DNA from: Aegilops tauschii subsp. strangulata
Taxonomy: Eukaryota; Streptophyta; Magnoliopsida; Poales; Poaceae
Assembly: GCF_002575655.3 (NCBI RefSeq)
Contig: NC_053040.3
Location: 359,536,267 to 359,600,266 of the forward strand
Length of the DNA: 64,000 bases
Direction of reading: 5' to 3'
In this document: piece after piece, positions 1 through 12,200 of the stretch
How the letters are laid out: each line of letters opens with the position of its first letter
How positions within the stretch are numbered: position 1 is the stretch's first letter
Translations under genes and position numbers: made by a program
Notes under the pieces: generated by a model
Seen by the model: only the letters and a program-made list of their open reading frames with translations
Told to the model about the DNA's origin: nothing
Database searches by the model: none

Positions 1-1797
1 TTCACTAGAAGCATGCAAAGTCCTATCATTTTTCTTTTTCTTCCTTTTAGAAGGACTAGGTGCATCTAAATTATTTCTCTGAGAATCTTGCTCAATTCTC
101 TTAGGGTGGCCTTCAGGATACAAAGGTTCCTGAGTCATTTTCCCAGTTCTAGTAGCCACTCTAACAGCATAATCATTATTCTTACTATTTAATTCATTAA
201 GAAAATCATTCTGAGCTTTAAGTACTTGTTCTACTTGAGTGGTAACCATAGAAGCCTGTTTACTAATGAGTTTAAGTTCACCTTTAACTCTAGACATATA
301 ATTACCCAAGTGTTCAAGCATATAAGAATTTTGTTTTAATTGTCTACCAAAATAAGCATTGAAGTTTTCTTGTTTAACAATAAAGTTGTCAAACTCATCT
401 AAGCATTGTCTAGCAAACTTATATTGAGGGATATCACCTTCATCAAATCTATAGAGAGAATTTACCTTTACTACCTGTGTCGGGTTATCAAGACCATGAG
501 CTTCTTCAATAGGTGATGGATTAAGATCATATGTTTCTTCAACAGGCGGTAAATTAAGGCCATGTATTTCTTCAATAGGAGGTAAATTCTTAACATCTTC
601 AACTTTAATACCTTTTTATTTCATAGATTTCTTTGCCTCTTGCATATCTTCAGGACTGAGAAATAGAACACCTCTTTTCTTCGGACTTGGTTTAGCAATA
701 GGCTCAGGAGCTGGCTCAGGAAGTGCCCAATTATTTTCATTGGTCAACATATTATTCAATAGAATTTCAGCTTCATCCGGTGTTCTTTCCCTTAAAACAG
801 AACCAGCACAACTATCCAGGTAATCTCTGGAAGCATCGGTTAGTCCATTATAAAAGATATCAAGTATTTCATTTTTCTTCAGTGGATGATCAGGCAAAGC
901 ATTAAGTAATTGGATAAGCCTCCCCCAAGCTTGTGGGAGACTCTCTTCTTAAATTTGCACAAAATTATATATATCCCTTAAAGCAGCTTGTTTCTTATGA
1001 GCAGGGAAATATTTAGCAGAGAAGTAATAAATCATATCCTCGGGACTACGCACACAACCAGGATCAAGAGAATTAAACCATATCTTAGCATCACCCTTTA
1101 ATGAGAACGGAAATATTTTAAGGATATAAAAGTAGCGAGTTCTCTCATCTTTAGTGAACAGGGTGGCTATATCATTTAATTTAGTAAGATGTGCCACAAC
1201 AGTTTCAGATTCATAACCATAGAAAGGATCAGATTCAACCAAAGCAATTATATCAGGATCAACAGAGAATTCATAATCCTTATCAGTAACACAGATAGGT
1301 GAAGTAGCAAAAGCAAGGTCAGGTTTCATTCTAGCATTAAGAGATTGCTGCTTCCATTTAGCTAATAACTTCTTAAGATCACTTCTATTATTGCAAGCAA
1401 GAATAGCTCTAGCAGCTTCTTCATCCAGAACATAACCCTCAGGCACAACAGGCAATTCATATTTATTAGGGGGAGAGTCTTCATCATCACTATCATCAAT
1501 ATTATCAGTTTCAATAATTTCATTCTCTCTAGCCCTAGCAAGTTGTTCATCAAGAAATTCACCAAGTGGCATAGTAGTATCAAGCATAGAAGTAGTTTCA
1601 TCATAAGTATCATGCATAGCAGAAGTGGCATCATCAATAACATGCGACATATCAGAATGAATAGCAGAAGCAGGTTTAGGTGTCGCAAGCTTACTCAAAA
1701 TAGAAGGTGAATCAAGTGTAGAGGTAGATGGCAGTTCCTTACCTCCCCTCGTAGTTGAGGGATAGATTTTTGTTTTCTCGTCTTTCAACTTCCTCAT
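1..1797 (-). pseudogene. gag: Gypsy gag, two in-frame stops, partial
   Basis: This is the structural Gag protein that would form the retrotransposon particle. The start is the ATG at 1795-1797. The first segment (to 949) has an acidic N-terminal region and then a retrotransposon Gag core, with the signature FPFSLKGDAKIWFNSL followed by a segment ending FPAHKKQAAL. A stop at 949-951 interrupts the frame, but the same frame continues through ESLPQAWGRL and LPDHPLKKNEILDIFYNGL to a second stop at 616-618. It then stays open to base 1. The part left of 616 holds three imperfect copies of a peptide of the type PPIEEIHGLN and a lysine-rich stretch. Two nonsense codons in an otherwise continuous frame mean this copy is not expected to make full-length Gag. 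It sits just downstream of the primer binding site at 1847-1864. Confidence 0.85.
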
Positions 1798-1846
1798 AGT
1801 GACAAGCGGATATAAATCCCAAGTGACTCAAAGAATAGAGCTATGC

Positions 1847-1864
1847 TCCCCAGCAACGGTGCCA
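1847..1864 (-). promoter_or_regulatory. Primer binding site, tRNA-Asp-like
   Basis: The minus strand reads tggcaccgttgctgggga, close to the complement of the 3' end of plant tRNA-Asp that many Triticeae Gypsy elements use as primer for minus-strand DNA synthesis. It lies 11 bases inside the LTR end at 1876. The tRNA identity is from general knowledge. Confidence 0.75.
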
Positions 1865-1875
1865 GAAAATAGTCT

Positions 1876-3262
1876 TGATAACCCACAAGTATAGGGGATC
1901 GCAACAGTTTTCGAGGGTAGAGTATTCAACCCAAATTTATTGATTCGACACAAGGGGAGCAAAAGAATATTCTCAAGTATTAGCAGTTGAGTTGTCAATT
2001 CAACCACACCTGGATAACTTAATATCTGCAACAAAGTATTTAGTAGCAAAGTAATATGGAAGTAACGGTAACGGTAGCAAAAGTAATATTTTTAGGTTTT
2101 GTAGTGATTGTAACAGTAACAACGGAAAAGCAAATAAGCAAAGAACAATATGTGCAAAGCCCGTAGGCATTGGATCGGTGATGGAGAATTATGCCGGATG
2201 TTGTTCCTCATGTAACAGTCATAACATAGGGTGACATAGAACTAGCTCCAATTCATCAATGTAATGTAGGCATGTATTCCGAATATAGTCATATGTGCTT
2301 ATGGAAAAGAACTTGCATGACATCTTTTGTCCTACCCTCCCATGGCAGCGGGGTCCTAATGGAAACTAAGGTATATTAAGGCCTCCTTTTAATAGAGTAC
2401 CGGACCAAAGCATTAACACATAGTGAATACATGAACTCCTCAAACTATGGTCATCATCGGGAGTGGTCCTGATTATTGTCACTTCGGGGTTGCCGGATCA
2501 TAACACATAGGAGGTGACTATAGACTTGCAAGATAGGATCAAGAACTCACATATATTCATGAAAACATAATGGATTCAGATCTGAAATCATGGCACTCGG
2601 GCCCTAGTGACAAGCATTAAGCATAGCAAAGTCATAGCAACATCAATCTTAGAACATAGTGGATACTAGGGATCAAACCCTAACAAAACTAACTCGACTA
2701 CATGATAAATCTCATCCAACCCATCACCGTCCAGCAAGCCTATGATGGAATTACTCACACACGGCGGTGAGCATCATGAAATTGGTGATGGAGGATGGTT
2801 GATGATGACGATGGCGACGGACTCCCCTCTCCGGAGCCCCGAACGGAATCCAGATCAGCCCTCCCGAGAGGTTTTAGGGCTTGGCGGCGGCTCCGTATCA
2901 TAAAACACGATGAATCCTTCTCTCTTATTTTTTTCTCCCTGAACACGAATATATGGAGTTGGAGTTGAGGTCGGTGGAGCTTCATGGGGCCCATGAGGCA
3001 GGGGGCGCGCCCCCCACCCTCGTGGACAGGTGGAGGCCCCCCTGACATGGATTCTTCTTCCAATATTTTTAATATTTTCCAAAAATAAGTTCCGTGGAGT
3101 TTCAGCTCATTCCGAGAACTTTTGTTTCTGCACATAAATAACACCATGGAAAGTCTGTTGAAAATAGCGTCAGTCCGGGTTAGTTCCATTCAAATCATGC
3201 AAGTTAGCGTCCAAAACAAGGGAAAAAGTGTTTGGAAAAGTAGATACGACGGAGACGTATCA
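1876..3262 (-). repeat. 5' LTR of Gypsy element (1387 bp)
   Basis: The plus strand begins tgataaccca and ends gagacgtatca, so on the minus strand the LTR starts TGATACGTCTC and ends TTATCA, a usual TG...CA pair. A TATA-like stretch (atatatgg, near 2947) precedes a G/C-rich leader. The LTR supplies promoter and polyadenylation signals. The partner LTR is outside the window, so age cannot be estimated. Confidence 0.8.
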
Positions 3263-4465
3263 ACTAGCTCGTTGAATCAAAGATGGTTAAGTTTCCTAGC
3301 CATAGACATGAGTTGTCATTTGATTAACGGGATCACATCATTAGAGAATGATGTGATTGACTTGACCCATTCTGTTAGCTTAGCACTTGATCGTTTAGTA
3401 TGTTGCTATTGCTTTCTTCATGACTTATACATGTTCCTATGACTATGAGATTATGCAACTCCCGAATACCGGAGGAACACTTTGTGTGCTACTAAACGTC
3501 ACAACGTAACTGGGCGATTATAAAGGTGCACTACAGGTGTCTCCAATGGTGTTTGTTGAGTTGGCATAGATCGAGATTAGGATTTGTCACTCCGATTGTC
3601 AGAGAGGTATCTCTGGGCCCTCTCGGTAATGCACATCACTATAAGCCTTGCAAGCAATGTGAATAATGTGTTAGTTGTGGGATGATGCATTACAAAACGA
3701 GTAAAGAGACTTGCCGGTAACGAGATTGAACTAGGTATTGAGATACCGACGATCGAATCTCGGGCAAGTAACATACCGATGACAAAGGGAACAACGTATG
3801 TTGTTATGCGGTTTGACCGATAAAGATCTTCATAGAATATGTAGGAACCAATATGAGCATCCAGGTTCCACTATTGGTTATTGACCGGAGATGAGTCTCG
3901 GTCATGTCTACATAGTTCTCGAACCCGTAGGGTCCGCACGCTTAACGTTCGGTGACGATTTGTATTACGAGTTATGTGATTTGATGACCAAAGTTTGTTC
4001 GGAGTCCCGGATGAGATCGGGGACATGACGAGGAGTCTCGAAATGGTCGAGACATAAAGAACGATATATTGGAAGGCTATATTCGGACATCGGAAAGGTT
4101 CAGAGTGATTTGGGTATTTTTCAGAGTACCAGAGAGTTACGGGAATTCGTATTGGGCCTTAATGGGCCATACGGGAAAGGAGAGAAAGGCCTCAAGGGTG
4201 GCCGCGCCCCTGCCCCATGGACTGGTCTGAACCCATGGACTGGTCTGAATTGGACTAGGGAAAGGGGGCGCCCCCTTCCTTCCTTCTCCTTGCCCCTTCC
4301 CATTTTCCTATTCCATGTGGGAGGTGGAATCCTACTAGGACTAGGGAGTCCTAGTAGGACTCCACACTTTGGGCACACCCTATGAGGGCCGGCCTCCTCC
4401 TCCCTCCATCCTTTATATACGTGGGCAGGGGCACCCCATAGACACACAAGTTGATCATTAATCTC
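3263..4465 (+). repeat. 5' LTR of element A, first part
   Basis: It aligns with 13239-13800 and 18700-19083, the 3' LTR of the same element. The first 159 bp of the LTR are absent because of the Gypsy insertion ending at 3262. A TATA-like sequence (ctttatatac) lies at 4411-4420, with the matching copy at 19012-19021. This is the likely start region for the element's RNA. Confidence 0.85.
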
Positions 4466-7400
4466 TGTAGCGACCCGACCTCAGACGGTCAAGTCTCTGT
4501 GCTTAAGTGTCATCCCTGCATCGGTATGCTGACACACACTGTACTCGAGGATTTATAACAGGGTAAATCACATGTATAAAGCAACGTAAGTACTATTACC
4601 TCAATCCATATAGCGGAAGTAACAATAAGGTTGTGGATTTTCATCAACACCAACGGCAAAGTTGAGTGTAGAAATCGTAACTCTAACGTATCACTTACTC
4701 ATCGTAAGATTCCTGCAACATGGGACGTTACAGCCACAAAGGGTCAGTACATTGAATATACTGGCAAATTCACACCATAGGATAATGATGAAATAATAGC
4801 TATCTCTACATGCATATATGGCTGGTGGAGGCTCTACGGTCATTATGTTTTGCAAAAAGCCAATTTTTCCCTACTGCAAAGGAATATATATATTTCATTT
4901 AACTACAAAGTTATTTGAAAACATTGAGAAGGTTCCTCCGACTCAATCCCAAAATAATAATTATAACCCAACAATTTTATTAAGTAAAGTGATGAGATCA
5001 ACATGATAATTCAAGAACCAGATACTCAAGAGGTCCATAACCGGGGACACGGCTAATCATGATTAGTTTGTACACTCTGCAAAGGTTTGCGCACTTTTCC
5101 TCACAAGACTCGATCTCCTCCGTTGGATTTCTCGCACTACATGGTGTTTGAGAAACGGATGACCGAGACACAGTCTTTCAAAAGGAATAACTCTAACCCT
5201 GGGTAGACAGTACCAACCTACATCCCCTACATCTGCTAGCCTACCACTAGAAGAGGTCATGCAACATACTCAACTATGCTAGTGCCCATAACTAGTTTAT
5301 AGCATGAATAATCTTATGATCCCTTTGAGCCTGGGTGGCGAACCATAGGATGATCACACGGGTCCTCCGGGATATCCTAGGACAACACTGGATTCTCTAG
5401 GTGCCCGGGCAAACCACTGGGTACTCCAGGGTGCCTCTACCAATCCACCCAGATGTGTATTTAAGTAACCACCTTATGTTAACCATTAATTAACAATCTC
5501 ACATCTGTCATGGATACACTCAAACCCAATCCACGTCTACGAGCATAGCATGGCAATATAAGCATAACGTAGAAGTAACTCCCAAGGGTTTGATAATAAA
5601 ACAGGTAATAGGTTCTACCTCATCATCTACTTCCCAATACCCACATGTTATCAATCCTACTCATGCAATGTTTGAGGGTTGAAACTAATAAATAAAAACT
5701 GGGTAATAAAAAGTATGATCAAAGTGTGAACTTGCCTTGTACTGTTGATGAAGATGATTCGCACTCATAACTCCTGATAGATCTACTCGTCACACTCCGG
5801 TCAATCTAGCTTGAGTAAGCAATGGTAACCACACATAAGCAATCTTGCAAAAGAATCGAAGAAAACATCTCGGAAACCTTCGAAAACAAGCAAATAACTC
5901 TTGCAACAGAAAAAAAATTAACACTGCCAAAATTAAGTGAATTTGGCCTTATCAGAAAGTTTAGGTCAAGAGCTTCGATTTGCAAAAAGAATCAACTCAA
6001 ACGGAGTTATGAAACTCAAGTTACGATAAACGAAGTTCAAATACAAACCTGTTTGAATTCAAATATTAAAACTTTCAAAAATATGTTTAAGTTGTTTTAC
6101 TGGATAGAGGGGATCATAACGAAGAAGTGGGCGTTGGTTTCGTTGGATTTGGACAAACGAGTAAGAAGTAGCGAAGGTTTGAAAATCAGGGACTAATCTA
6201 TAAATAAAATTTTCACGGATGGGTCCCTGGCCAGAAATAAAAAGAAAAAGAAAAAATCTATCGAGCGAACGCTCGCTACAGAAACCTAACGAACGAAAAC
6301 TGTTCGCTAACGAGAACTAACAGATGAACGTCCGCTAAAAAACTAACCGATAGTTTTTTTGTTTTTTTAACCTAAACTAATAAAAAATGGAAAAACCGGG
6401 CGGTTTTATTGGTTTTACGGCTCGAGCGAAATAAACTGGCGGTGGTGGCGGGTCCCGGCGAGTCCGGGTGGCGGCGGCGGCTGTGGGTGGCGACGGTGGC
6501 TGCGGGCGGCTGGGCGCGGCAGCGGCGAGGCGAGCAGGCGGCGGCGCGGCTCGGTGCGGCGACAGTAGAGCGGCGCAGCAGGCAGCGTCGGCGGCAGCAG
6601 TGGCTTTGCAGCGGCGGCGGCGCGATCTGCGGCGGCGGCGGAGATGCGAGGCAATGCGAGGAGGGAGAGAGAGATCGGGGCCCGGGGCTCCGGATTTATA
6701 GGAGAGGAGGGCGAGAGGTGGCGTGGGGAAGGGGGCAAGCAGAGGCGGCGGCGGAGTCCAATTTCTGGACAGCGGCGGTGGCGTGCTGGCTCGAGACTTC
6801 GTCCCGAGCTCGGGGACGAGCGGGGCGCTGTGCTGGGCCGGCCCGGTCCGTCCTAACTTTTTTTGAAAAAAAAAATCATTTTTTCCAGACAAACAAAAAT
6901 AATAAAAACAAAATAAATAAAAATATTATATAGTCATATAATATGTCAAAATTTTCAGAAAAAGATTTTCTACGACATGAACATTATTCTAGCTCCAAAT
7001 AAAATCCACAAAAATTCAAATAAATCAAACTGTGCTACTGTTGTAGTAAAACCTCATAAAAAATCATTTAAAAAAATACCAAACTAATTTCAAATTTATT
7101 TTTCTCCAATTTTCTATTTTAGGGAATCATTTTACCCTAATTTCCATATATTTTATTTTTGGAGAAAAATAATTTGAATAAAACCCAAATAACACCAAAT
7201 TGAAAATAATTTCCAAAAGGACTTTAAATTTGATCCTTTTAAACTTCCAACTCATATTTCATATGTTTTGAAGAAGTCATTTTATCTTCTCTCATGAAAT
7301 TCATTGAGTTGCTTAAATTTTCTGAATTTGAAATATTTTCAAATGAAATTCAAATATTTTCAAAAACCCTTTTCTTTTATTTAAGTGGAAGAAGTCATGT

Positions 7401-7622
7401 CATCTTCTCTCTAGGGTTTTGTATTCCAAAATAATTTGAATTCACGGAGATCATAAATGCAAAATGAAAGTTTGGGAAAATCCTTTTATTCCCTCTCATT
7501 TAACATTCAAAAGTTTCAAATTTCACTCACTTTCAGTCAATCAATCACACCACAATCAAACAATCAATCAAATCTATCTATTTAATATAACATTCCAAAA
7601 TTTAGAATTTTGGGATGTTACA
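4466..7622. mobile_element. Solo LTR, 3157 bp, Sukkula-like, TSD ATCTC
   Basis: The insert begins tgtagcgacccgacctcaga and ends gggatgttaca. It is flanked by a perfect five-base duplication, atctc at 4461-4465 and 7623-7627. Removing it restores the LTR of element A without a gap. No gag or pol similarity, primer site or second LTR is present, so it looks like a solo LTR left by unequal recombination. The middle (6420-6860) is extremely G/C-rich with CGG-type repeats, and the flanks are A/T-rich. Open frames in the G/C-rich block are low complexity (A, R, G, P) and are not called genes. The Sukkula-type name is from memory of the ends. Orientation is not decided. Confidence 0.85.
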
Positions 7623-8008
7623 ATCTCTTAGCCGTGTGCAGTGCCCCCTCCACCATAATCCACCTCGGTCATATCGTCATAGTGCTTAGGCGAAGCCCTG
7701 CGCCGGTAGCTTCATCATCACCGTCATCACGCCGTCGTGCTGACGAAGCTCTCCCTCGACACTCTGCTTGATCGTGAGTTCGTCGAACGTCACCGAGCCG
7801 AACGTCTGCAGATCGCGGAGGTGCCATACTTTCGGTGCTAGGATCGGTCGATCATGAAGACATACGACTACATCAACCGCGTTGTCATAACGCTTCTGCT
7901 TACGGTCTACGAGGGTACGTGGATATCACTCTCCCCTCTCGTTGCTATGCATCACCTTGATCTTGCGTGTGTGTAGGAAATTTTTGGAAATTTCTGTGTT
8001 CCCCAACA
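7623..8008 (+). repeat. 5' LTR of element A, second part
   Basis: The LTR resumes after the solo LTR with the duplicated atctc and ends ttccccaaca at 8008. The matching 3' LTR end is at 19449. Together with 3263-4465 and the missing start, the LTR is about 1.74 kb, the usual size for this family. Confidence 0.85.
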
Positions 8009-8009
8009 G

Positions 8010-8025
8010 TGCCATCCGAGCCAGG
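8010..8025 (+). promoter_or_regulatory. Primer binding site of element A (degraded)
   Basis: The sequence tgccatccgagccagg follows the LTR end by one base. Angela/BARE elements use initiator tRNA-Met with a site close to TGGTATCAGAGCC. This copy shares position and partial sequence but carries several changes. Confidence 0.6.
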
Positions 8026-9269
8026 TTTATGCGTAGATGTTATATGCACGAGTAGAACAAAAGTGAGTTGTGGGCGATAATAGTCATACTGCTTACCAAC
8101 ATGTCATACTTTGATTCGGCGGTATTGTTGGATGAAGCGGCCCGGACCGACATTACGCGTACGCTTACGTGAGACTGGTTCTACCGACATGCTTCGCACA
8201 CAGGTGGCTGGCGGGTGTCAGTTTCTCCAACTTTAGTTGAATCGAGTGTGGCTACGCCCGGTCCTTGTTGAAGGTTAAAACAACACATACTTGATCAAAT
8301 ATCGTTGTGGTTTTGATGCGTAGGTAAGAACGGTTCTTTTTCAGCCCGTAGCAGCCACGTAAAACTTGCCACAACAAAGTAGAGGACGTCTAACTTGTTT
8401 TTGCAGGGCATGTAGTGATGTGATATGGTCAAGACATGATGCTAAATTTTTATTGTATGAGATGATCATGTTTTGTAACGATGTTATCGGCAACTGGCAC
8501 GAGCCATATGGTTGTCGCTTTGTTGTATGAAATGCAATCGCCATGTAATTGCTTTACTTTATCACTAAGCGGTAGCAATAGTCGTAGAAGCAATAGTTGG
8601 CGAGACGACAACGATGCTACGATGCAGATCAAAGTGTCGCGCCGGTGAAGATGGTGATCATGACGGTGCTTTGGAGATGGAGATCAAAGGCACAAGATGA
8701 TGATGGCCATATCATATCACTTATATTGATTGCATGTGATGTTTATCCTTTATGCATCTTATTTTGCTTAGTTCGACGGTAGCATTATAAGATGATCTCT
8801 CACTAAATTTCAAGGTACAAGTGTTCTCCCTGAGTATGCACCGTTGCGAAAGTTCGTCGTGCCGAGACACCACGTGATGATCGGGTGTGATAAGTCTACG
8901 TTCACATACAACGGGTGCAAGCCAGTTTTGCACACGCGGAATACTCAGGTTAAACTTGACGAGCCTAGCATATGTAGATATGGCCTCGGAACACTTGAGA
9001 CCGAAAGGTCGAGCGTGAATCATATAGTAGATATGATCAACATAGTGATGTTCACCATTGAAAACTACTCCATCTCACGTGATGATCGGACATGGTTTAG
9101 TTGATTTGGATCACGTGATCATTTAGATGACTAGAGGGATGTCTATCTAAGTGGGAGTTCTTAAGTAATATGATTAATTGAACTTTAATTTATCATGAAC
9201 TTAGTCCTGGTAGTATTAGCATATCTATGTTGTAGATCAATAGCTCGCGATATAGCTCCCCATTTATTT
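8026..9269 (+). other. Untranslated leader of element A
   Basis: This stretch aligns with the leaders of B (15691-16979), C (31586-32878) and D (53291-54586). It ends in the conserved block around 8820-9170 that contains cgaggcc and ctaggctcgtcaa-like motifs. It has no convincing coding frame. It holds a single copy of the 39-bp block that is duplicated in C and D. Confidence 0.7.
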
Positions 9270-12200
9270 TTTATATGTTCTTAGAGAAATATAAGTTGAA
9301 AGATGATAGTAGCAATGATGCGGACGTGGTCTGTGATCTGAGTATTTTCCTCATTTCTGCACAGAAAAATTATGTCCTTGATGCACCGCTAGGTGACAGA
9401 ACTATTGCAGGAGCAGATGCAGACGCTATGAACGTTTTGAAAAGCTCGGTATGATGACTACTTGATAGTTTAGTGCACCATGCTTTACGGCTTAGAACCG
9501 GGACTTCAAAAATGTTTTGAACGCCACGGAGCATATAAGATGTTCCAAGAGTTGAAATTAGTATTTCATACTCATGCCCGTGTCAAGAGGTATGAGGCCT
9601 CTGACAGTACTTTGCCTACAAGATGGAGGAGAATAGCTCAACCAATGAGCATGTGCTCAGATTGTCTGGGTACTACAATTGCTTGAATCAAGTGGGAGTT
9701 AATCTTCCAGATAAGATAGTAATTGACAAAGTTCTCTAGTCACTATCTCCAAGTTACTAGAACTTCGTGATGAACTATAATATGCAAGGGATGACGAAAG
9801 TAATTCCCGAGCTCTTCGCGTTACAGAAATCGACGAAGGTAGAAATCAAGAAAGAGCATCAAGTGTTGATGGTTTACAATACCACTAGTTTCAAGAAAAG
9901 GGAAAAGGGATAGAAGGGGAACTTCAAGAAGAACGGCAAGCAAGTTGCTGCTCAAGCAAAGATAGACCCAAGCCTGAAACTGAGTGCTTCTACTGCAAAG
10001 GAAATGGTCACTAGAAGTGGAACTGCCCTAGATACTTGGCGGATAAGAAGGATGGCAAAGTGAACAAAGGTATATTTGATATACATGTTATTGATGTGTA
10101 CTTACTAGTGTTTATAGCAACCCCTCGGTATTTGATACTGGTTCAGTTGCTAAGAGTAGTAACTCGATACAGGAGTTGCAAAAATAAACAAAGACTAGTT
10201 AAGGGCGAGGTGATGATGTGTGTTGGAAGTGATTCCAAGGTTGATAAGATCACCATCGCACACTCTCTTTTTCCTTCAGGATTAGTATTGGAACTAAATA
10301 AATGTTATTTGGTGTTTGCGTTGAGCTTAAATATGATTGGATCATGTTTATTGTGATACGGTTATTCATTTAAGTCAGAGAATAATTGTTGTTCTATTTA
10401 CATGAATAAAACCTTCTATGGTCAAACATCCAATGTAAATGGTTTACTGAATCTCGATCACAGTGATACACATAATATTGATGCCAAAAGATATAAGTTC
10501 AATAATGATAGTGCAACTTATTTGTGGCACTGCCGTTTAGGTCATATTGGTGTAAAGCGCGTGAAGAAACTCCATGCTAATGGGCTTTTGGAATCACTTG
10601 ATGCTTGCGAACCATGCCTCATGGGCAAGATGACTAAGACTCCGTTCTCCAGAACAATGGAGCGAGCAACAGACTTGTTGGCAATAATACATACTGATGT
10701 ATGCAGTCCGATCAGTGTTGAGGCTCACGGCAGGTATCGTTATTTTCTGACCTTCACAGATGGTTTGAGCAGATATGGATACATCTACTTGATGAAACAT
10801 AAATCTGAAACATTTGAAAAAGTTCAAAAGAATTTCAGAGTGAAGTGGAGAATCATCGTAACAAGAAAATAAAGTTTCTACGATTTGATCGCAGAGGCAA
10901 ATATTTGAGTTACGAGTTTGGCCTTCAATTAAAACAATGTGGAATAGTTTCACGAACTCATGCCACCTGGAACACCACAGCATAATGGTGTGTCCGAACG
11001 TCGTAGCCGTACTTTATTAGATATGGTGCGATCTATGATGTCTCTTACCGATTTACCACTATCGTTTTGGGGTTATGCATTAGAGACAGCTGCATTCACA
11101 TTAAATAGGGCATCGTCTAAAAATCCGTTGAGACGATACCGTATGAACTGTGGTTTGGCAAGAAACCTAAGTTGTCATTTCTTAAAGTTTGGGGTTGCGA
11201 TGCTTATGTGAAAAAGTTTCAGCCTGATAAGCTCAAACCCAAATCGGAAAAGTGCGTCTTCATAAGGATACCCAAAAGAAACTATTGGGTACACCTTCTA
11301 TCACAGATCCGAAGGCAAGATCTTTGTTGCTAAGAGTGGATCTTTTCTAGAGAAGGAGTTTCTCTCAAAAGAAGTGAGTGGGAGGAAAGTAGAACTTGAT
11401 GAGGTAACTGTACCTGCTCCCTCATTGGAAAGTAGTTCATCATAGAAATCAGTTCCTGTGACTCCTACACCAATTAGTGAGGAAGCTAATGATGATGATC
11501 ATGTAACTTCAGATCAAGTTACTACCAACCTCGTAGGTCAACCAGAGTAAGATCAGCACCAGAGTGGTATGGTAATCCTATTCTGGAGGTCATGTTACTT
11601 GACCATGACGAACCTACGAACTATGAGGAAGCGATGATGAGCCCAGATTCCGCGAAATGGTTTGAGGCCATGAAATCTGAGATGGGATCCATGTATGAGA
11701 ACAAAGTATGGACTTTGGTTGACTTGCTCGATGATCAGCAAGCAATAGAAAATAAATGGATCTTCAAGAGGAAGACGGACGCTGATAGTAGTGTTACTAT
11801 TTACAAAGCTAGACTTGTCGAAAAAGATTTTGACAAGTTCTAGGTGTTGATTACGATGAATTTTCTAACTCGTAGCGATGCTTAAGTCTGTCCGAATCAT
11901 GTTAGCAATTGCTGCATTTTATGAAATCTGGCAAATGGATAAACAAAACTGCATTCCTTAATGGATTTCTTAAAGAAGAGTTTTATATGATGCAACCAGA
12001 AGGTTTTTTCGATCCTAAAGGCGCTAACAAAGTGTGCAAAGCTCCAGCAATCCATCTTTGGACTGGTCCAAGCATCTCGGAGTTGGAATATACACTTTGA
12101 TGAGTTGATCGAAGCATATAGTTTTATACATACTTGCGGTGAAGCCTGTATTTACAAGAAAGTGAGTGGGAGGACTACAACCTTTCTAATAAGTATATGT

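Larger units (their letters stand above)
1..3262 (-). mobile_element. Gypsy LTR retrotransposon, 5' part, cut by window edge
   Basis: Read on the minus strand, the order is 5' LTR (3262 to 1876), primer binding site, then gag running to base 1. The pol region and the other LTR lie outside the window. The right boundary at 3262 falls inside the 5' LTR of Copia element A, whose first 159 bp or so are missing here, so this Gypsy inserted into A. The expected target duplication (probably actag, the five bases at 3263) can only be confirmed on the left side, outside the window. Confidence 0.85.

Noticed and set aside
3122..3442. Plus-strand frame across 3262
   Set aside because: It spans the Gypsy/Copia boundary and is a chance fusion of two LTRs.
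6377..6933. Overlapping long frames on both strands in the solo LTR
   Set aside because: They come from a CGG-type low-complexity block with A, R, G and P runs. There are no domains and frames are open in several phases at once.
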